NCBI GenBank assembly: GCA_001552515.1
Contig: BCRI01000023.1
Span: 1 to 64,000 of the forward strand
Origin: Sphaerimonospora mesophila NBRC 14179 = JCM 3151
Lineage (GTDB): Bacteria > Actinomycetota > Actinomycetes > Streptosporangiales > Streptosporangiaceae
Direction of reading: 5' to 3'
Length of the DNA stretch: 64,000 nucleotides
Both the position numbers and the translations under genes were made by a program. The notes beneath the pieces are model-generated. The model was given only the letters and a program-made list of their open reading frames with translations. It made no database searches and was not told where the DNA came from. Below are positions 1 through 9,224 of the stretch, piece by piece; the first letter of the stretch is position 1; every line of letters starts with the position of its first letter.

Positions 1-1
1 G

Positions 2-592
2 CTGTCACGATTGGAACGCATCCGCGGCTTGCAGCGACTCGGCCTGCCGTTACGCCAGATCGCCGATCTGCTGGACGCTCCTGAGGCACAGCTGCGACAG
101 GCCCTGGCCGAGATCGTGACGAGTATCAAGCATGACATCGCCGCCCTTGCCACCGCCGCGGCTCGCGCCGAGGACCGCCTTGCCACGCCGATGTCAATCC
201 TGCCCCAGGAAACCACATTGGGCTCTCGCCGCCTACGCGTACGCCGTCTGCACCTCGATCATCCATCCGAGCTCGCCGCCCTGTGCCCGGCGCCGCCGGC
301 GATCCTGCTGACCTGGCTGCGCGGGCAGCCGACCGGCGGGTTCACGGCGGCGGTGACCACCGATCGCGACGGCGAGCGACTCACCCTGCCCGCTCGCGCC
401 GTCGTGCGAGCCGTCGTTCCGCCTTCCACAGACGTGGTCCGCGCCGGGCAGGACCTGTTCGGCTGGTTGCACCGCCAACACTTGGCCATCACCGGCCCTA
501 CCGTGGAAGAACACCTCGTCGACGCCGACGGCGCCCACGCCGTCGTCCTTGAAGTATCCGTACACCCCCAACGACACACCCCCTCGGTCTGA
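2..592 (+). CDS. MerR-family transcriptional regulator, 5' end outside window
   Basis: The open frame runs from the window edge with no start codon, so the N-terminal helix-turn-helix is mostly missing. The first residues (RLERIRGLQRLGLPLRQIADLL) fit the end of a MerR DNA-binding domain, the part after the wing that leads to the dimerisation helix. A helical stretch follows at about residues 25-60. The last ~110 residues look like a GyrI/effector-binding domain, as in MerR regulators that sense small amphiphiles. The family binds promoters with a 19-20 bp spacer and twists them on ligand binding. The ligand cannot be told from sequence. The next gene on this strand starts 343 bp downstream. 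Confidence 0.7.
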   Translation: MSRLERIRGLQRLGLPLRQIADLLDAPEAQLRQALAEIVTSIKHDIAALATAAARAEDRLATPMSILPQETTLGSRRLRVRRLHLDHPSELAALCPAPPAILLTWLRGQPTGGFTAAVTTDRDGERLTLPARAVVRAVVPPSTDVVRAGQDLFGWLHRQHLAITGPTVEEHLVDADGAHAVVLEVSVHPQRHTPSV

Positions 593-935
593 CCGCTCCG
601 CACACGCCTCCCGCTCGCCGAACGGGGCCCGATGAACACCGCTCCGAGCACGATTCCGAACAATGGCACGATGCTGTGAACGACGGCCGCGAGAACACGC
701 CGGACCGTCCGGCCCGCAGGCCGTACAGCGCCTGCCGCACACCGCGGGCCGGGACACCGAAGCCGTCCGCGACGACGCGGGTCAGCCGAAGAAAGAACTC
801 GCGCAGTCCGCGAGCGGATTCCCGGCGGGAACGGGAGATCCGTCTCACGCCCCCGGGAAACCGGGAACTGAACAATCGCTCCAGCGGGGCGGCCGTTATG
901 GCCCCGCACAGTCGGAGCCCCTCAAGAGGTAGATC
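593..935. other. Intergenic stretch without a recognisable gene
   Basis: These 343 bases separate the MerR gene from the next membrane protein. Several short open frames cross it on both strands, as is usual at this GC content, but none has a convincing ribosome binding site or a recognisable protein. The only useful signal is a purine-rich AAGAGGT just before the ATG at 936, which serves as the ribosome binding site of the downstream gene. Confidence 0.5.
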
Positions 936-1568
936 ATGACCCACGTCTCTCCCGTTCCATCCGATCCTTCCCCGCTGCACGGCCTGGCCCGGCCCCTGCT
1001 GGTGTTCACCGGCCTCGTGCTTCTGGTCGCGACGCCGTTCGAGATCCTGAGCGTGTTCGACAGCCGGCCGTTCGCCGAGGCCGCCACCGGAACCATCCAC
1101 GCCGTCGCGGCCTGGCTGCTCATGCTCGGCTTCGCAGGGCTACTTCTCACCGTCCCCGCGCTCATCACCCACACAGGACCCACCGGGCGGCGCCTCGGCC
1201 GTACCCCTGTTCTCCTCGCGATGGCCGGGGCAGCCGGAGGGATCGTGTCCCAGTGGTACATCGGCGCCGTCATCCCCTGGTTGGCCGCCTCGGGAAGTCC
1301 CTCACTGGCCGGCGAAATGGGCGGAGTCGAGCTGTACGGGACGATGGCACTGCTGGTGGTGGGCCTCCTCGCGCTGGGAATCAGCGGCCTGCGTTCGCGG
1401 GTCCTCCCCCGGCCCGCCGCGATCATGCTGATCGTCGCGGCGCTCGCCACCATCTTCCCGTTCGTTCTCGTACCGCTCGCCGGCACCGCCCTGCTGTGGA
1501 GCGGAGCCACCGGACCACGCCGCCCGGCGCAGCCGGCCTCCGAGGCGAACATGTCCATGGCCGCCTGA
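936..1568 (+). CDS. Hypothetical membrane protein, about five transmembrane segments
   Basis: This 210-residue protein is mostly hydrophobic. Likely membrane helices lie at about residues 18-40, 54-78, 90-112, 132-150 and 158-190, with a short polar tail. The ATG is preceded by AAGAGGTAGATC, a fair ribosome binding site. I see no catalytic motif and do not recognise the family; small DUF4386-like membrane proteins have a similar look, but this is only an impression. It ends 75 bp before a sensor kinase gene on the same strand, so co-transcription with that two-component pair is possible. Confidence 0.6.
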   Translation: MTHVSPVPSDPSPLHGLARPLLVFTGLVLLVATPFEILSVFDSRPFAEAATGTIHAVAAWLLMLGFAGLLLTVPALITHTGPTGRRLGRTPVLLAMAGAAGGIVSQWYIGAVIPWLAASGSPSLAGEMGGVELYGTMALLVVGLLALGISGLRSRVLPRPAAIMLIVAALATIFPFVLVPLAGTALLWSGATGPRRPAQPASEANMSMAA

Positions 1569-1643
1569 GTACACCCGCCGGCCGGTCGCGGTTAACCTGT
1601 CGCGGCCGGCCGTTGCCGGTGACGCAGTCATCCGGAGGTCCAG

Positions 1644-3632
1644 ATGATCCGCAGGCGCGCGGCGCTCGCCGCGCTCGTGGCGCAGTCCTGTCTGCTCGTG
1701 TGGCTGTTCCTGTCCCTGTGGCTCCTCCCCGGCGACGATGCTCTGCACGACCGTGCTGTCGTCGGCCTCTACGCCGTCGCCCTCGGACTGCTCGGCGGCA
1801 CCGGGATCACACTCGCCCGTCGGCGGCACCATCCACTCGCCCCGGTGCTGATCGCGACGGGGATCGGCGGCATCGCCTTCTATGCCGTGTCCGCCTCGGT
1901 GGTGCACGGGCGCCACCACCTTCTGGGACCGGCCGGCCCGGTCCTCTTCTGGCTGCCGACCTGGCTGTGGCTCACCATCCCGGTCGGTGTCGTCGCGCTG
2001 CTGCTGCGCTTTCCGACCGGCACTCCGCTCGGACCGTGGTGGCGGCGCGGCGAGCGGGTCCTCACCGCGCTCGCCGCCTGCCTCGCACTGCTCGTCGCGT
2101 TCCTGCCCGGCGGAGACGGCACCGTCGACGGCACACCCAACCCCTTCGGGGTATCGGCCCTGCAGCCGCTCTTCCCGCTGCTCACCCCGTTGTTCGCCCT
2201 GATCCCGGCCGCCTTCCTGCTCGGTGCCGTCGCCCTCGCCGTCCGCTACACCCGCAGTGGCCAGGTCGAGCGCCAGCAGATCCGCTGGGTGGCCGCCGCC
2301 GCGCTGGTCATCGCCCCGGTCACGGCCGCCACCGCGCTGCTCGACGTGTTCTGGATCGCGGAGGCACTCGCGCTCTGCCTGCTGCCGGGCGCCATCGCGG
2401 TTGCCGTACTGCGGTACCGGTTATGGGATCTCGGACTGGTACTCCGGCGGACCCTGCTCTACACGTTGCTCACCGCCATCCTGCTCACCGCCTACATCGG
2501 ACTCGTGCTGTGTCTCGACGCGGCCCTGCCCACCCCTGATCTGCTACCAGAAGTCCTGGTCACCGGCGTGATCGCGGTCGTCGCGCTCCCACTGCGGGAA
2601 ATCCTGCAGGGCGCTCTCGACCGGATGCTCTTCGGCAACCGCCGTGATCCGCACCAGGTCGTGCGCACGCTCGGCAGGCTGCTCGAGTCGACCCGGGAAC
2701 CGCTGCTCACGAGGGTGGTGGACGAACTCGCCATGTCGCTTCGCCTGCCGTACGTCGCCGTCGAACTGCCCGACGGCTCCCTCGCGGCGACGGCCGGAGC
2801 GCCGACGGCCGAAGCGGACAGTGCCCGGATTCCGCTGCACGTGTCAGGCGAGACCGTCGGCGATCTGGTGGCCGCCCGGCGACATCCGGACGAGCCGCTG
2901 TCCCCGGCGGACCGCCGCCTGCTCACGGATCTCGCCGGACACCTGGGCGTCGTGGTCCGCGCCGCCGGGCTCGACGCGGCCCTGCGGCGCAGTCACGAAC
3001 GCCTCACCCACATCCGGGTCGAGGAGCGCGGCCGGCTCCAACGCGACCTGCATGACGGGCTCGGCCCCCTGCTCGGCGCCGTCGGAATGCGGATCGCCGC
3101 AGCACGCAACCTGCTGGCGCACCCCGCAGGCGGGCAGGTCGAGCGTGCCGACGAGGTGCTCACCGCGGCCGCCGCCGATCTGGACGAGGCGCTCAGCGAA
3201 GTACAGCGCATCGTCACGGATCTGCGGCCCACGGCGCTGGTCGAGCGAGGGCTGGTCGCGGCGCTCCGCGATCAGGTCGACGGCTGGGCCGGTCGGCTCA
3301 CCGTGACCATGGACGCGCCAGAAAGGTTGCCGACGATGGATCCCGTCACCGAGACCGCCGCCTACCGGATCGTCATGGAGGCACTGCGCAACGCCGAACG
3401 GCACAGCGGTGGCAGCACGGCACAGGTACGGATCTCCGCATCCGGCGGCGAACTGACCGTGGAGGTCGGCGACAACGGCGCGGGCCCGTCCTCCGAACCA
3501 GTGCGATCCGGTGCGGTGGGGCTGCGCTCGATGCGCGAACGGGCCGAGGCCCTCGGCGGAGTCCTCCAGGTCGAGCCGGGTGCCGACGGTGGCATGCTGG
3601 TGCGGTGCGTACTGCCGGGGCCGCGGGGATGA
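1644..3632 (+). CDS. NarL-type membrane sensor histidine kinase
   Basis: This 662-residue protein starts with about 300 residues holding some eight membrane helices, followed by a GAF-like region (about 345-440), a HisKA_3 dimerisation domain and a HATPase_c domain. The phospho-acceptor histidine is in the H-box DLHDGLGPLLGAVG. The N-box is around ETAAYRIVMEALRNAERHS, and VGDNGAGP is the ATP-lid G-box. The ATG at 1644 has a strong GGAGG five bases upstream. The stop overlaps the start of the response regulator gene (ATGA), so the two are co-translated and should be cognate partners. The signal is unknown; the long membrane part suggests sensing within or at the membrane. Confidence 0.9.
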   Translation: MIRRRAALAALVAQSCLLVWLFLSLWLLPGDDALHDRAVVGLYAVALGLLGGTGITLARRRHHPLAPVLIATGIGGIAFYAVSASVVHGRHHLLGPAGPVLFWLPTWLWLTIPVGVVALLLRFPTGTPLGPWWRRGERVLTALAACLALLVAFLPGGDGTVDGTPNPFGVSALQPLFPLLTPLFALIPAAFLLGAVALAVRYTRSGQVERQQIRWVAAAALVIAPVTAATALLDVFWIAEALALCLLPGAIAVAVLRYRLWDLGLVLRRTLLYTLLTAILLTAYIGLVLCLDAALPTPDLLPEVLVTGVIAVVALPLREILQGALDRMLFGNRRDPHQVVRTLGRLLESTREPLLTRVVDELAMSLRLPYVAVELPDGSLAATAGAPTAEADSARIPLHVSGETVGDLVAARRHPDEPLSPADRRLLTDLAGHLGVVVRAAGLDAALRRSHERLTHIRVEERGRLQRDLHDGLGPLLGAVGMRIAAARNLLAHPAGGQVERADEVLTAAAADLDEALSEVQRIVTDLRPTALVERGLVAALRDQVDGWAGRLTVTMDAPERLPTMDPVTETAAYRIVMEALRNAERHSGGSTAQVRISASGGELTVEVGDNGAGPSSEPVRSGAVGLRSMRERAEALGGVLQVEPGADGGMLVRCVLPGPRG

Positions 3633-4288
3633 CCGTACGGGTGCTGCTCGCCGACGACCATCCCGTCTTCCTCGAAGGGCTGCGCATCATGCTCGAGACG
3701 GTCGAGGGCATCGAGGTCGTGGGCGTCGCCTCCGACGGTGCCGAACTTCTGGAGCAGGCGGCGCTGGTCGAGGCCGACGTGGTCGTCGTCGACCTGGACA
3801 TGCCGGTGCTGGACGGCGCGGCCGCAGCGGCGGAACTGATCGAACGGCAGCCCGGTGTGGCGGTGGTGGCGCTGACCATGCACGCGGAGGAGGACGCGGT
3901 GTTGCGTGCGCTGCGGGCCGGCGTGCGCGGCTATCTGCTGAAGTCTTCGGGACCGATGGCGATCGCCCGGGCGCTCGCCGTCGTCGCGGAGGGTGGTGTC
4001 GTGCTGAGCGACACGGTCGGCGCGATGGTGGCGAGGGCCGCGCTGAGGACGACCACCGTCGGTCCGTTCGCCCAGCTCTCCACGCGCGAAACCGAGATAC
4101 TCGACCACGTCGCCCGCGGCCGTGCCAACGCCGAGATCGCCCGCGAACTGTTCCTGTCGGTGAAGACCGTGCAGAACCACGTCAGCGCGATTTTGGGCAA
4201 GCTCGGCGTGGCCTCCCGGGCCGAGGCCATCGCACGCGCCCGCGACGCCGGTCTCGGCACCGGACAGGCTTCAGGCGGTGCCCTGTAG
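3629..4288 (+). CDS. NarL/FixJ-family response regulator
   Basis: This is a 219-residue regulator with an N-terminal receiver domain (about residues 1-120) and a C-terminal LuxR-type helix-turn-helix (about 145-210). The phosphorylated aspartate lies in VVVVDLDMPVLDG, and the acidic pair near the start is ADDH. The DNA-binding part shows the family pattern LSTRETEILDHVARG and VKTVQNHVSAILGKLGV. I chose the ATG at 3629 because it overlaps the kinase stop (ATGA) and begins directly with the receiver domain; a longer frame upstream adds only unrelated residues. Confidence 0.9.
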   Translation: MTVRVLLADDHPVFLEGLRIMLETVEGIEVVGVASDGAELLEQAALVEADVVVVDLDMPVLDGAAAAAELIERQPGVAVVALTMHAEEDAVLRALRAGVRGYLLKSSGPMAIARALAVVAEGGVVLSDTVGAMVARAALRTTTVGPFAQLSTRETEILDHVARGRANAEIARELFLSVKTVQNHVSAILGKLGVASRAEAIARARDAGLGTGQASGGAL

Positions 4289-4436
4289 ACCCACGTTCTT
4301 GCGACAGGGTGCACATGGACGCCGCCGAAAAGGCGAACCCGCCAGACATCCGTCGCTCTGGCCTGAAGTGCCGGGAGGGCACGGCTCATTTCCGCCTACG
4401 TCGATGCCGCTCCCAGCACGTGGTCCGGGCTGCGGG

Positions 4437-4826
4437 CTATCGGCGCTTTCCCAGCGCGAGCAGCCCCAGGAGAAGCGCATCGACGGCGAGAACGGGCAGG
4501 ACCATCTCGTCGTACCACACGATCTTGATCAGGCTGAACACCATCTGCGCGATCACGAACACGAAGGCGGCGGTGCGCAGTCCGGGGTTCGCTCCGACGC
4601 GGACGGCGACCCACAGGTAGCCAATGCCGACCATGTACGACCACGCAGCGAGCGCCCAGTCGATCAGAGTCGTGACGCCCCCGTCCTCCGGCGCGGCGAA
4701 GAAGGTGAAATAGGACGTGGCGGCGAGCACGAACAGCCCGAGTAGCAGGAGCAGGACTCGTCCGGCCCACCAGGCGATCACTGAGGCCTGACTGGGGCGA
4801 GGCGGGGCGGTGGTGTCGTGAGACAT
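4437..4826 (-). CDS. Small membrane protein, four transmembrane segments
   Basis: This 129-residue protein has a short polar N-terminus and four hydrophobic stretches, at about residues 18-40, 52-75, 84-103 and 105-125. It has no cysteine or metal-binding motif and no family I recognise. It is read opposite to the genes on both sides. Its start faces the next sensor kinase across 144 bp, so the two probably have divergent promoters there. GGAGC lies 6 bp before its ATG. Confidence 0.6.
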   Translation of the reverse strand: MSHDTTAPPRPSQASVIAWWAGRVLLLLLGLFVLAATSYFTFFAAPEDGGVTTLIDWALAAWSYMVGIGYLWVAVRVGANPGLRTAAFVFVIAQMVFSLIKIVWYDEMVLPVLAVDALLLGLLALGKRR

Positions 4827-4970
4827 GGGAAAGCTCCTCAGGGACCGTGAACGACGCCGCAGACGCTACGCCCGAGCTGGGCGTTTGCCATCGCACCGCG
4901 GGCGGCTTTTCAATCAGCCCTGGGGCTGATGATCAGATTTGCCCACTTCTCATCCTGTTAGTCTTGATCC

Positions 4971-6119
4971 ATGTCGCTGTGGTCTGCGCCGCGTGCCCTG
5001 ACCAGGAGTCCTCAGGGCATTGACGCCATCCTTGCGGCCCTGTTCTGCGGCGCCTCCCTCGCGCAGGTGGTCGTCGCACCCATTGCGAGCCTTCCCGTGT
5101 CCGTGCTCGTCGCCGTCGGCTCCACGGTGCCGCTGGCATGGCGACGCCGACATCCGGTCATCGCCGCACTCGCCGGCTCCCTCATATGGCTCGTCCCCAC
5201 CCATGGCTTCCTGTTCCTGGGTTACGTGATCGCCGTCCTGCTCTACTACTCCGTCGGGACACAGGTCGCCGCGCTTGGAGCCACCGTCGCGACAGCCGTG
5301 ACCGGCTCGGTCACGGGCGCCGTGGCGACATTGCTCGGACCGGAGCCCTTCGGTGCGGTCTTCGGCGCGGTGCTCGCGGTCGCCGCGCCCACGGCCATCG
5401 GGCGTCTGGTCGCCCACCAGCGAGCGCAGACCGCACGCATGAGGGAACTCGCCGAAGACCTGCGACGCGAGAGGGCGGGGGCCGAACGGGTCGCGGTGGC
5501 CGAGGAGCGGGCCCGCATCGCCCGGGAGCTGCACGACGTCATAGGACATGACGTCAGCGTCATCGCCCTGCAGGCGGATGCAGCGGAGGCGGCCATCGAA
5601 AAGGCACCGCAGCTCGCGAAGGCACCGATCGCCGCCATCCGCGAATCCGCGGGCGAGGCACTGAGTGAGATGCGGCGGGTGCTCGGTGCGCTCCGCCAGG
5701 ACGGCGACGAGCATGGGCCGCATCCGCAGCCCGGGGTGCAGGACTTGACCAGGTTGGTCGACCGGGCGCGCGCGTCCGGCATGCAGGTGGACATGGTGGT
5801 GAGCGGCACCCCCCGTCCCACACCGCCGAGCGTCCAGCTCGCCGCCTACCGTCTGGGCCAGGAGGCGCTGACCAACGCGCGTAAGCACGCACCCGGCGCG
5901 CCCGTGCTGCTAGAAGTCCTCTGGGGGAAAGAAACCCTGAGGCTGCGGGTGACCGATAGCGGCCCTGGGCCGGTGCCCCAGGTACATACCGGCTACGGCC
6001 TGATCGGGATACGCGAGCGGACGCGCCTGCTCGGAGGTGACCTGCGCACAGGGCAGGCGCCGGGCGGGGGCTTCGAGCTGATGGCCGAGCTGCCACTCGA
6101 CCCGCTGGCGGTGACATGA
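4971..6119 (+). CDS. Sensor histidine kinase, HisKA_3 type
   Basis: This 382-residue kinase has about five membrane helices in its first 150 residues, a short coiled linker, then the HisKA_3 domain with the histidine in RIARELHDVIGHDVSVIA. The ATPase domain follows, with AYRLGQEALTNARKHAPG as N-box and VTDSGPGP and GYGLIGIRERTRLLGG as G-boxes. This is the typical DesK/LiaS-like layout of actinomycete kinases. The stop overlaps the next start (ATGA), pairing it with the response regulator downstream. The signal is unknown. Confidence 0.9.
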   Translation: MSLWSAPRALTRSPQGIDAILAALFCGASLAQVVVAPIASLPVSVLVAVGSTVPLAWRRRHPVIAALAGSLIWLVPTHGFLFLGYVIAVLLYYSVGTQVAALGATVATAVTGSVTGAVATLLGPEPFGAVFGAVLAVAAPTAIGRLVAHQRAQTARMRELAEDLRRERAGAERVAVAEERARIARELHDVIGHDVSVIALQADAAEAAIEKAPQLAKAPIAAIRESAGEALSEMRRVLGALRQDGDEHGPHPQPGVQDLTRLVDRARASGMQVDMVVSGTPRPTPPSVQLAAYRLGQEALTNARKHAPGAPVLLEVLWGKETLRLRVTDSGPGPVPQVHTGYGLIGIRERTRLLGGDLRTGQAPGGGFELMAELPLDPLAVT

Positions 6120-6787
6120 CCTCCGTCGTCATCGTCGATGACCAGACGCTGGTCCGTGATGGGCTACGACTCATTCTCGAGCTGGTGGACATCGAGATCC
6201 TGGGTGAGGCGGCCGATGGCGCCGCGGCGGTCGAGCTCGTCCGGCGGACGCGGCCGGACGTCGTTCTGATGGACCTCCGCATGCCGAGCCTCGACGGGAT
6301 CGAGGCGACCCGGCGCATCGCCGCGATGGACGTGCCGACCCGTGTCCTGGTGCTGACGACCTTCGGCCTCGACCAGTACGTCTATGAGGCGCTACGGGCC
6401 GGTGCCGCCGGCTTCCTGCTCAAGGACGCAGGGCGTGAGCGGCTCGTGGAGGCGGTGCGTACGACTGCGGCGGGAGAGACCCCGCTGGCGCCGGCGGTGC
6501 TCGAACGGATCGTGAATCACTACGTGCGGCGCCCCCCGCCCGGCCTGGTCAAGCCACCGCGGCTCGAAGCGCTCAGCAACCGCGAGATCCAAGTGCTCAG
6601 GCTCGTCGCCGCAGGCCGCTCCAATCCCGAGATCGCACAAGAGCTGTTCATCTCGCTCGCGACGGTCAAAAGCCACGTGCGGCACATCCTGTCGAAGCTT
6701 GGACTGCGCGACCGCGTACAGGCCGTGGTCGCCGCCTACGAAGCCGGACTCACCACGGCAGGGGACGACGCCGGATCCACGCCGTAA
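6116..6787 (+). CDS. NarL/LuxR-family response regulator
   Basis: This 223-residue protein has a receiver domain with the acidic pair VDDQ near the start and the phospho-acceptor aspartate in VVLMDLRMPSLDG, then a LuxR helix-turn-helix (LSNREIQVLRLVAAG, then TVKSHVRHILSKLGL). It is translationally coupled to the upstream kinase. No terminator is evident after it; the next 150 bp lead into the first broken copy of the msrA 3' end. Confidence 0.9.
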   Translation: MTSVVIVDDQTLVRDGLRLILELVDIEILGEAADGAAAVELVRRTRPDVVLMDLRMPSLDGIEATRRIAAMDVPTRVLVLTTFGLDQYVYEALRAGAAGFLLKDAGRERLVEAVRTTAAGETPLAPAVLERIVNHYVRRPPPGLVKPPRLEALSNREIQVLRLVAAGRSNPEIAQELFISLATVKSHVRHILSKLGLRDRVQAVVAAYEAGLTTAGDDAGSTP

Positions 6788-7203
6788 AGCCCTCGCCTTG
6801 GAAGGCTCCATCAGCCTGTCCGAGCGAGGCGAGGATCATTTCCGGGGCTATGGCCGCGTCGGGCTTCGCCTGCAGTCAGACCGACGGGGCAGGTCACGCC
6901 GGATCGCGCAGCGGCACCTTCGGCGTCTCACTCAGAGCCGCCGAGGCCGCAGTAGCCGTTTGGCACCTGCAAAGGTATTGCCGGTGGCAGACGTCGCCTC
7001 CAGGCGATGAATCTGCCGCACCAGCCGGCGGGCACCTCCCGGGGCGCGGCACTGGTGGGCACCAGCACCGCCGTTCGGGAAATATCCGTTATCCGCACAG
7101 GGCGGAGGTACGGTGTCTCCCGAACGACACGCGGGCTGGAGGGCAGATGGAGTCCGGGGCGCGGCCTCAGAACGAGTCGTGGTCCCGCCGGTCGGGCTCT
7201 CGC
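6788..7203. other. Intergenic stretch with a degenerate msrA 3'-end copy
   Basis: No intact gene is visible in these 416 bases between the convergent response regulator and the Lnt-like gene. The stretch at 6938-6990 is a degraded copy of the 3' end of msrA and is annotated separately. The Lnt-like gene is read towards this region and stops at 7204, and a long antisense frame continues from 7486 to 6932 without protein-like features. I see no clear terminator. Confidence 0.5.
6938..6990 (-). pseudogene. Degenerate msrA 3'-end fragment (copy D)
   Basis: Read on the minus strand this segment encodes HRQYL, then after a small indel [10 protein letters not shown]. It matches the MsrA C-terminal motif [16 protein letters not shown] of the intact gene at 15.3-15.9 kb. 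The frame is broken between the two parts and a stop (GAG TGA) follows. It is the most divergent and most distant of the three broken copies. Nothing else of msrA is present next to it. Confidence 0.6.
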
Positions 7204-8496
7204 TCACCGAGTTGAAAGACTTCGTAGGGCCAGCGCACCGAGCACGAGCAGCAGGAGCCCGGCCGAGGCCCACGCGGCCCAGTCGCCCAGGGCGATGTAG
7301 AGGGTGGCCGAACCCTGCCGAGGCAGGGTGGCCGTGACCGTGGTCATGCCCGTCCTGTCGCTGTAGCGCTCGGTCACGATCCGGCCGCGGTCGTCGCTGA
7401 CCGTCAGCCATCCCTGGCGTGCGGCACGGGCCACCGCCAGGCCGTTCTCCACACCGCGCACCACCGCCATGCGGCTGTGCAGCCACGCGTCCTCATCGAA
7501 GTCCCAGGCGGGCGCGAGCAGGGCGGCGGCGCCGGCCTTGCCGTACTCCCTGACCAGGCCGGGAAAGTCGAGGTCCTTGCAGATGATGAGGCCGAGCCGG
7601 TCGCCGTCCAGGAAGGCCAAGCCGGTGCCGGGCCGGAACTCGCGCTCCACCCCGGGGATCATGTGGTGCTTGTCGTAGCGCACCCCGGAGGGGTAGCTGA
7701 CCGCGCTGTTGGTCTCCATGGCGATCCCCGCGATCACCTCCACGCCCGGGCGGGCGAACGGCAGGTCGGCGGTCTTGAAAACCTTCTCGGGCAGCACCAC
7801 GATCTCCGCGCCGCGATCCACCGCGGCGTCAACGGCCTCGCCGTACCGGCGGACGAGATCATCGGAGCTGTCGGTCGCGACCAGCGCGACCTTCCGTCCC
7901 CCGGTGTCGGCGGGCGTCGCGAGCCGTACGAAACCATGGCCGAGCGTGAGCGCGACCAGCACGCCCGAGACCGCCGCCGCGCGTGGCCGCAGGACCGCGA
8001 TCGAGGCGGGCACGAACAGCAGGAGGAAGGTGATGCCCCAGACCCCGGTGACCGAGGCGGTCTGCAGCACGGGCAGGAAGTCGGCCTGCGTGTACGCCAG
8101 GCTCCACCAAGCGCCATGCGGTCCGGCGAGGTTCATGACCCACTCAACGGTGACCCAGACGGCCGGTACGGCCGCCGCCGCCAGGAGCGGCCTGCCGCGC
8201 ACGAGCAGGGTGCGGAAGAGCAGCACGCCCAGGCCGTAGCAGAGCGCGGGGCCGCCGATGAGGGCGGCGGCCAGCGCGGGCGGCATCTCGAGGGTCCGGG
8301 TGAAATATGGCCACATCTGCGCCTGGCCGGCGAGCCAGACGAGCGTCCCGGCGGCGAAAGCCGTACCTCTGCCCGCCCGGCGAGCCAGGAACAGGATGGG
8401 CAGCGGCGCGAGCCAGGTGAGCCACCAGAGGGGGTGAAGACCGGTGCCGAAGTGCATCAGGACAGCTGAGGCGAGGATGAGGAGGATGCGTTCCAT
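7204..8496 (-). CDS. Apolipoprotein N-acyltransferase-like protein (Lnt/nitrilase)
   Basis: The protein (~430 residues) has about six membrane helices in the first 200 residues, a nitrilase-type domain at about 200-400 and a last membrane helix. This is the layout of Lnt, which adds the third acyl chain to lipoproteins on the outer face of the membrane. The nitrilase triad can be placed: Glu in VVLPEKVF, Lys in YDKHHMIPGVE and Cys in LIICKDLDFP. The usual Lnt context CYE is CKD here, so substrate use may differ. I prefer the ATG at 8496; a GTG at 8520 is possible. It follows the response regulator by 36 bp and may belong to the same operon. Confidence 0.75.
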   Translation of the reverse strand: MERILLILASAVLMHFGTGLHPLWWLTWLAPLPILFLARRAGRGTAFAAGTLVWLAGQAQMWPYFTRTLEMPPALAAALIGGPALCYGLGVLLFRTLLVRGRPLLAAAAVPAVWVTVEWVMNLAGPHGAWWSLAYTQADFLPVLQTASVTGVWGITFLLLFVPASIAVLRPRAAAVSGVLVALTLGHGFVRLATPADTGGRKVALVATDSSDDLVRRYGEAVDAAVDRGAEIVVLPEKVFKTADLPFARPGVEVIAGIAMETNSAVSYPSGVRYDKHHMIPGVEREFRPGTGLAFLDGDRLGLIICKDLDFPGLVREYGKAGAAALLAPAWDFDEDAWLHSRMAVVRGVENGLAVARAARQGWLTVSDDRGRIVTERYSDRTGMTTVTATLPRQGSATLYIALGDWAAWASAGLLLLVLGALALRSLSTR

Positions 8497-8532
8497 GCCG
8501 ACGATCGTGCTTCCCCGCACCCTGCCGGCGCG

Positions 8533-9219
8533 TCAGTCGCGGGTGCGATCTCCGTTGTCACTCTCACCGGCGACCACCAGCCCGGACTCGTAGGCGAGCA
8601 CCACGGCCTGGACCCGGTCTCGCAGGTCCAGCTTGGTGAGCATGCGGCTGACGTGCGTCTTGACCGTGTGCTCGGTGACCACGAGCGCGGCGGCGATCTC
8701 CGCGTTCGACAGGCCGCGCGCGACCAGTTTCAGCGTCTCGCGCTCGCGTTCGGTCAGTGCGTCCAGTCTGGCCGCCAACCGTGGGGCGACGCCGTGGGCG
8801 GGCCTGCGCACCAGGTCCTCGAGCAGTCTCCTGGTCGCCGCCGGGGCGAGCAGCGCCTCACCTGAGGCGATGGTACGCACGGCGTGGGCGAGTTCGTCGC
8901 GCCGGATGTCTTTCAGCAGGAAACCGCTCGCCCCCGCCCGGACCGCGTCGTAGACGTACTCGTCGAGGTCGAACATGGTCAGCACGAGCACCTTGGCGGC
9001 GGTGGTGACGCAGATCTCCCTGGTCGCCTCGATGCCGTTCTTGCCCGGCATGCGCACGTCCATCAGGACCACGTCCGGCTGGAGCCGCCTGGCCTCGGCG
9101 ATCGCCTCCTCGCCGTCGGCGGCCTCGCCGACCACCTCCATGTCCGGTTGCGCGTCCAGGATCAGCCCGAACCCCGCCCGGAAGAGGTCCTGGTCGTCGG
9201 CGATGAGCACCCGTAACAC
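8533..9219 (-). CDS. NarL/LuxR-family response regulator
   Basis: This is a 228-residue regulator with a receiver domain (acidic pair ADDQD, phospho-acceptor in VVLMDVRMPGKNG) and a C-terminal LuxR helix-turn-helix (LTERERETLKLVARG, then TVKTHVSRMLTKLDL). It starts 5 bp after the end of the kinase gene and is followed on the same strand by the Lnt-like gene, so kinase, regulator and Lnt-like gene form a likely three-gene operon. The target genes are not evident. Confidence 0.9.
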   Translation of the reverse strand: MLRVLIADDQDLFRAGFGLILDAQPDMEVVGEAADGEEAIAEARRLQPDVVLMDVRMPGKNGIEATREICVTTAAKVLVLTMFDLDEYVYDAVRAGASGFLLKDIRRDELAHAVRTIASGEALLAPAATRRLLEDLVRRPAHGVAPRLAARLDALTERERETLKLVARGLSNAEIAAALVVTEHTVKTHVSRMLTKLDLRDRVQAVVLAYESGLVVAGESDNGDRTRD

Positions 9220-9224
9220 GCGGG

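Noticed and set aside
6932-7486. Minus-strand frame overlapping the Lnt-like gene and the msrA fragment
   Set aside because: It overlaps the end of the Lnt-like gene in another frame and has no protein-like composition; the msrA similarity inside it is in a different frame.
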